NCBI RefSeq assembly: GCF_025642255.1
Contig: NZ_CP106759.1
Span: 3,499,501-3,563,500 of the forward strand
Direction of reading: 5' to 3'
Length of the DNA stretch: 64,000 nucleotides
From: Stenotrophomonas maltophilia
Lineage (GTDB): Bacteria; Pseudomonadota; Gammaproteobacteria; Xanthomonadales; Xanthomonadaceae
Below the pieces are notes generated by a model. It saw only the letters and a list, made by a program, of their open reading frames with translations, did no database searches and was not told where the DNA came from. Each line of letters opens with the position of its first letter. Position 1 is the first letter of the stretch. The translations under genes were made by a program, and so were the position numbers. Positions 63,626 to 64,000 of the stretch are shown here, in pieces.

Positions 63626-64000
63626 GCGCGCCTCCTCTGGCCGAAGCTGTAGAACAGCAGCCACACGCCACTGAGGCCGAATGCCAGCCCGATCACCGAT
63701 GCGACGCGCAGCAGGCCATTGTTGACGTCGGTGCGCTGCTCGTAGTCCATGATGTGGAACATCCACAGGAAATCGAACCAGCGCCACAGGCTGTGCCGGC
63801 GCGCCAGCAGTTCACCGCTGTCCGGTGACAGGTACAGCGTGGTGCTTCCGCGGTCAGCGAAATGGACGGCCCACATCGGCACCGGTCGCGTCTTCACTTC
63901 CGACGGCGCACGGGTCACCCATTCCACCCGCGCGACCTCGCCTGCGCCCTGGTACAGCGCTGTGGCCAGCGCGATGGCGCCATCCCGGTCCAGCCGCGGC
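63622..64000 (-). CDS. PepSY-domain membrane protein (5' end outside window)
   Basis: The last 125 residues of a minus-strand gene are visible; the reading frame stays open to the right edge. The segment HSLWRWFDFLWMFHIMDYEQRTDVNNGLLRVAS followed by a hydrophobic helix is the PepSY-associated membrane motif also found in the downstream fusion protein. It overlaps that gene by 4 bp, so the two form a coupled pair, probably a membrane redox module. Confidence 0.85.
   Translation of the reverse strand, partial: PRLDRDGAIALATALYQGAGEVARVEWVTRAPSEVKTRPVPMWAVHFADRGSTTLYLSPDSGELLARRHSLWRWFDFLWMFHIMDYEQRTDVNNGLLRVASVIGLAFGLSGVWLLFYSFGQRRRA

Overview
The window is about 66% GC, densely coded, and reads as chromosomal backbone of a Stenotrophomonas of the S. 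maltophilia group. Three things support this. Intergenic gaps carry many short SMAG-type REP palindromes (a GTAG end followed by a GCCGGGC-AT-GCCCGGC stem). A divergent smeT / smeDEF efflux locus is present with a 222-bp intergenic region and a recognisable SmeT operator. The gene neighbourhoods lptM-dapF-DUF484-xerC-hslV-hslU and mreBCD-mrdA-rodA-mltB-rlpA-dacA are of xanthomonad type. No tRNA, rRNA, CRISPR array, prophage or insertion sequence was seen.

Layout. 1-11.6 kb: the start of a CHASE3-like/PAS sensor, a BON protein, a YdgJ-like oxidoreductase, NAD-type 6-phosphogluconate dehydrogenase, a lipoprotein translationally coupled to an exported protein that resembles Bacillus transglutaminase Tgl, tail-specific protease, the ybeD-lipB-lipA lipoate operon and an LpxR-like lipid A deacylase. 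11.6-21.8 kb: a long minus-strand cell-wall block (mreB, mreC, mreD, PBP2, RodA, then MltB, RlpA and a D,D-carboxypeptidase), interrupted by a 527-bp highly structured spacer that may encode a small RNA. 22-29.5 kb: a PfkB kinase, HAD phosphatase, lipoproteins, M1 aminopeptidase, UbiE, a yeast-type cytosine deaminase, two small unknown proteins and a low-affinity iron permease.

29.5-36.8 kb: a tandem SMAG array, then smeF-smeE-smeD with divergent smeT. 36.8-42.1 kb: hslU, hslV, xerC, DUF484, dapF, lptM and a DUF454 membrane protein. 42.1-48.9 kb: oligopeptidase B, an aminotransferase, a prolyl oligopeptidase and a lipocalin. 49-52.3 kb: metI-metN without metQ, an EamA exporter and YajQ. 52.4-57.8 kb: an AcoR-like regulator lacking the AAA+ domain beside alcohol and aldehyde dehydrogenases of the XylB/XylC type, then a DUF1415-SDR pair. 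57.8-64 kb: oligopeptidase A, a small unknown protein, a Cds1-like PLP enzyme, and a PepSY/ferredoxin/FAD reductase whose upstream PepSY partner runs off the right edge.

Most genes are well-known housekeeping or accessory families. The points most worth a second look are the Tgl-like exported protein, the structured spacer at 15.4-15.9 kb with its FNR-type box, the AcoR-like regulator with a possible operator at 56.3 kb, and the way SMAG repeats sit inside operons and supply stop codons. Assignments come from reading motifs by eye; no database search was run.
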